NCBI GenBank assembly: GCA_016793245.1
Contig: JAEUHW010000026.1
Location: 28,236-92,235 of the forward strand
Origin: Planctomycetota bacterium
Lineage (GTDB): Bacteria > Planctomycetota > UBA1135 > JADKAF01
Direction of reading: 5' to 3'
DNA: 64,000 nucleotides
Numbering within the stretch: the stretch's first letter is position 1; each line of letters opens with the position of its first letter. Both the position numbers and the translations under genes were made by a program. Positions 62,758-64,000 of the stretch are shown here, piece by piece. The notes beneath the pieces were generated by a model. That model worked only from the letters and a program-made list of their open reading frames with translations. It ran no database searches and was not told where the DNA came from.

Positions 62758-62977
62758 TGTGAACGCGAGAAGCGTTCGAGCGCAAGACCGCGCAGGCGCT
62801 ACGCCCGGCCCTACGGCGAAGCAAGCGCCGTGCCCGACGCGCGCGAATGAAGTCGGTGGACTTCGAGAGTCGACGCGCGAACGACGCGAGCGAGAAACTC
62901 GGAGCGTCGCGCGTCGTGCACGTCGCTTGCTGCGCCTCCGGGCGCGGCTTCGCTCCGTCGATAGACTTCGTGCGCCG

Positions 62978-63010
62978 TTTCGGAGCCCGCTGGAGGCGGG
63001 GGCTCCGAAA
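62978..63010. other. Perfect palindrome in repeat unit A (REP-like)
   Basis: TTTCGGAGCC (62978-62987) and GGCTCCGAAA (63001-63010) are exact reverse complements around a 13-base loop, whose inner CGC/GCG can pair further. The same structure recurs at 63591-63623 with one loop change. Located just outside the RAYT tail, it looks like a REP element that such transposases could recognise. Confidence 0.75.
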
Positions 63011-63129
63011 CTCATGCTACTGGGGGCGATCGGACGTCGATGCGAGAACGACGTCGATGGACACGGGGTTCCACGCCCGCGCGGCGGCGAGGCAGAGCGC
63101 GTCAGCGAGACGATGGTTGGCCACTTGAT

Positions 63130-63245
63130 TGCGCTAGGTTCGCTCGCGGGCGGCCGGCGTGCTTGGTGTGCGGCAGATCGAGGATTTCGAGCAGGTCGTG
63201 AAGACGCCGGCCGGTGATTGGCAGCCGCGTGGAAGCGGGCGAGGC
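63130..63245 (-). pseudogene. Truncated RAYT 3' end in repeat unit A
   Basis: Minus-strand translation here gives the phrases LHDLLEILDLPHTKHAGRPR and nearby STRLPITGRR, which match, with changes, the last part of the larger RAYT gene at 63.7-64.0 kb (WLLTTGWRRHGLLDIRELP). No catalytic part is present. It is a leftover 3' scrap carried with the duplication. Confidence 0.6.
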
Positions 63246-63258
63246 GCTTGCTTCGCCG
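63243..63258 (-). repeat. Inverted copy of the short element seen in both direct repeats
   Basis: GGCGCTTGCTTCGCCG here is the reverse complement of CGGCGAAGCAAGCGCC, found at 62814-62829 in unit A and 63427-63442 in unit B. The two orientations suggest short REP-type elements in pairs rather than only a long duplication. Confidence 0.6.
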
Positions 63259-63364
63259 GAGGGTTGGTGGAGCGGTCTTCGCGCTACTCGCGTCCGAAGG
63301 TTCGCGATCGTCCTTCGTGCGGGTACCGATCTCGCGTCGTCGCGTTGATCGTGCATGCGCGCGC

Positions 63365-63850
63365 GTGAACGCGAGGAGCGAGGAGCGAGTGAGCGCAAGA
63401 CCGCGCAGGCGCTACGCCCAGCCCTTCGGCGAAGCAAGCGCCGCGCCCGACGCGCGCGTACCACGTCGATGGCGCTAGAGAGTCGACGCGCGAACGACGC
63501 GAGCGAGAAACGCGGAGCGTTGCGCGTCGTGCACGTCGCTTGCTGCGCCTCCGGGCGCGGCTTCGCTTCGTCGATAGAGGTCGTGCGCCGTTTCGGAGCC
63601 CGCAGGAGGCGGGGGCTCCGAAACTCATGCTACTGGGGGCGATCGGACGTCTACGCGATAACGACGTCGACGGACACGGGGTTCCACGCCCGCGCGGCGG
63701 CAGGGTCGAGCACGTCAGCGCGAGGTCGTTCGGGATCTTGATACGGCTACGTTCGCTCGCGGTCGGCCGGCGTGCTTGTTGTGCTGTGGCAGCTCGCGAA
63801 TGTCGAGCAGGCCGTGGCGCCGCCAGCCGGTGGTGAGCAGCCAGGTCGAG
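63365..63850. repeat. Direct repeat unit B, adjoining and entering the RAYT gene
   Basis: Second copy of the unit described at 62758-63245, aligned over its whole length with scattered differences. Its right part lies inside the RAYT reading frame at 63715 onward, so the repeat includes the transposase 3' end. This implies a duplication of RAYT tail plus downstream DNA by roughly one 610-base step. Confidence 0.85.
63591..63623. other. Perfect palindrome in repeat unit B (REP-like)
   Basis: TTTCGGAGCC (63591-63600) and GGCTCCGAAA (63614-63623) repeat the stem of unit A. One base in the loop (CGCAGGAGG against CGCTGGAGG) differs. The preserved stem across diverged copies hints at selection on structure or recent copying. 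Confidence 0.75.
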
Positions 63851-64000
63851 GCGGGTGCGACGGAGGCGAGCACTGGCGCTGTCGGAGTCGAGGCGAGCGA
63901 AGGGCGCTCCATCCAGCCATCGAAGGTGGGCGCGCTCGAGCAGAGGTCGATCGACGCTTGCGCCACGACGCCATGCTTCTTGCCGTTCTGCAGCACGTAG
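63715..64000 (-). CDS. REP-associated tyrosine transposase (RAYT/Y1_Tnp), C-terminal part, cut by window end
   Basis: A minus-strand frame that enters from the right edge and ends near 63715. It reads YVLQNGKKHG, then LCSSAPTFDGW and WLLTTGWRRHGLLDIRELP. These are the usual closing phrases of RAYTs (Y1_Tnp family; YVLxNxxKHG... DPFSSAxWFDGW... TWLLxxGWRRHGL). The catalytic HUH and tyrosine part would lie beyond 64000 and cannot be checked. RAYTs act on REP palindromes; the palindromes just downstream fit that. The final tail (KHAGRPRANVAVSRSR) is less conserved and may be altered. Confidence 0.68.
   Translation of the reverse strand, partial: YVLQNGKKHGVVAQASIDLCSSAPTFDGWMERPSLASTPTAPVLASVAPASTWLLTTGWRRHGLLDIRELPQHNKHAGRPRANVAVSRSRTTSR

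Larger units (their letters stand above)
62758..63245. repeat. Direct repeat unit A (about 485 bp) downstream of the hairpin array
   Basis: This segment matches 63365-63850 with small substitutions and indels at a spacing of about 610 bases. Both copies begin near GTGAACGCGA and share GCGCAAGACCGCGCAGGCG, a block with a strong palindrome, GGGGTTCCACGCCCGCGCGG and an end that encodes (minus strand) the RAYT tail. No long gene of its own lies here; frames seen are low-complexity. Confidence 0.85.

Noticed and set aside
62847..63741. Several 90-130 codon frames in the repeat region
   Set aside because: They occur in both copies in different frames, are Arg/Ala-rich and match no family. They reflect open frames in GC-rich repeats.
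1..64000. tRNA, rRNA, riboswitches and replication origin
   Set aside because: No cloverleaf-like segment, conserved rRNA stretch, riboswitch core or DnaA-box cluster was recognised by eye; a covariance-model search would be needed to exclude them fully.

Overview
The window is about 64 kb of very GC-rich bacterial chromosome with dense, mostly short-spaced genes. The best guess for the host is a planctomycete, or another environmental Gram-negative with similar secreted proteins. The evidence is secreted ELWxxDGT, SBBP and FG-GAP/VCBS repeat proteins that share a C-terminal beta domain (PTLGN...CxLYL...LPxxxPxxPxLxGxDLYFQxxV pattern), a multi-heme-type cytochrome, TonB/ExbB/ExbD energisation genes and SEC-C/TPR proteins. 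This assignment comes from family knowledge. No rRNA or tRNA is visible to confirm it.

Layout. 0-8.9 kb: housekeeping genes (dGTPase-like HD hydrolase, diheme cytochrome, stand-alone LON domain, THUMP-like methyltransferase, tdh-kbl threonine catabolism, sugar-nucleotide epimerase). 8.96-18.5 kb: secreted or cell-surface proteins on the minus strand, including two tandem paralogous VCBS proteins, one of which carries a lower-GC SBBP block. 18.7-21.5 kb: a histidine kinase and a receiver-PP2C phosphatase, translationally coupled. 21.7-30.1 kb: an operon TPR - ExbB - ExbD - giant TonB-like fusion. The fusion has a PD40 propeller, a TonB-type SxxxH transmembrane anchor, about 500 disordered residues and a terpenoid-cyclase-like toroid. 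30.2-32.5 kb: two secreted or anchored proteins converging on it.

32.6-41.0 kb is a co-directional run. It holds an alkaline-phosphatase-superfamily protein with an internal membrane block, a short-chain prenyl diphosphate synthase, a degenerate membrane phosphatase homologue, a phytol/dolichol-kinase-like protein, a DUF92 (VTE6-like) protein and a UbiA prenyltransferase. Together they look like a pathway that makes or salvages prenyl diphosphates and attaches them to an acceptor. 41.4-47.4 kb is a small accessory island with a stress-sensor-like kinase and broken defence genes: AbiEii C-terminal half, AbiEi N-terminal part and an HsdR C-terminal scrap. An intact DUF1016/YhcG-type nuclease and a SEC-C/TPR protein sit between the two AbiE pieces.

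47.4-55.3 kb: a large FG-GAP secreted protein, an SDR-lon pair, a flavin-reductase-like protein and a DUF695/RraB-like protein. 55.4-62.7 kb: pstS-pstC-pstA-pstB phosphate importer with unusually large permeases and no phoU in view. 62.65-64.0 kb: three 36-bp hairpin repeats that contain the pstB stop codon, then two direct copies of a roughly 485-bp unit. The unit includes the 3' end of a REP-associated tyrosine transposase (RAYT) gene, whose larger copy runs off the window.

Limits: all family calls are from reading the protein sequence, without database searches. Starts are chosen by signal peptides, overlaps and ribosome-binding sites. Residue positions are approximate unless a single residue is named.
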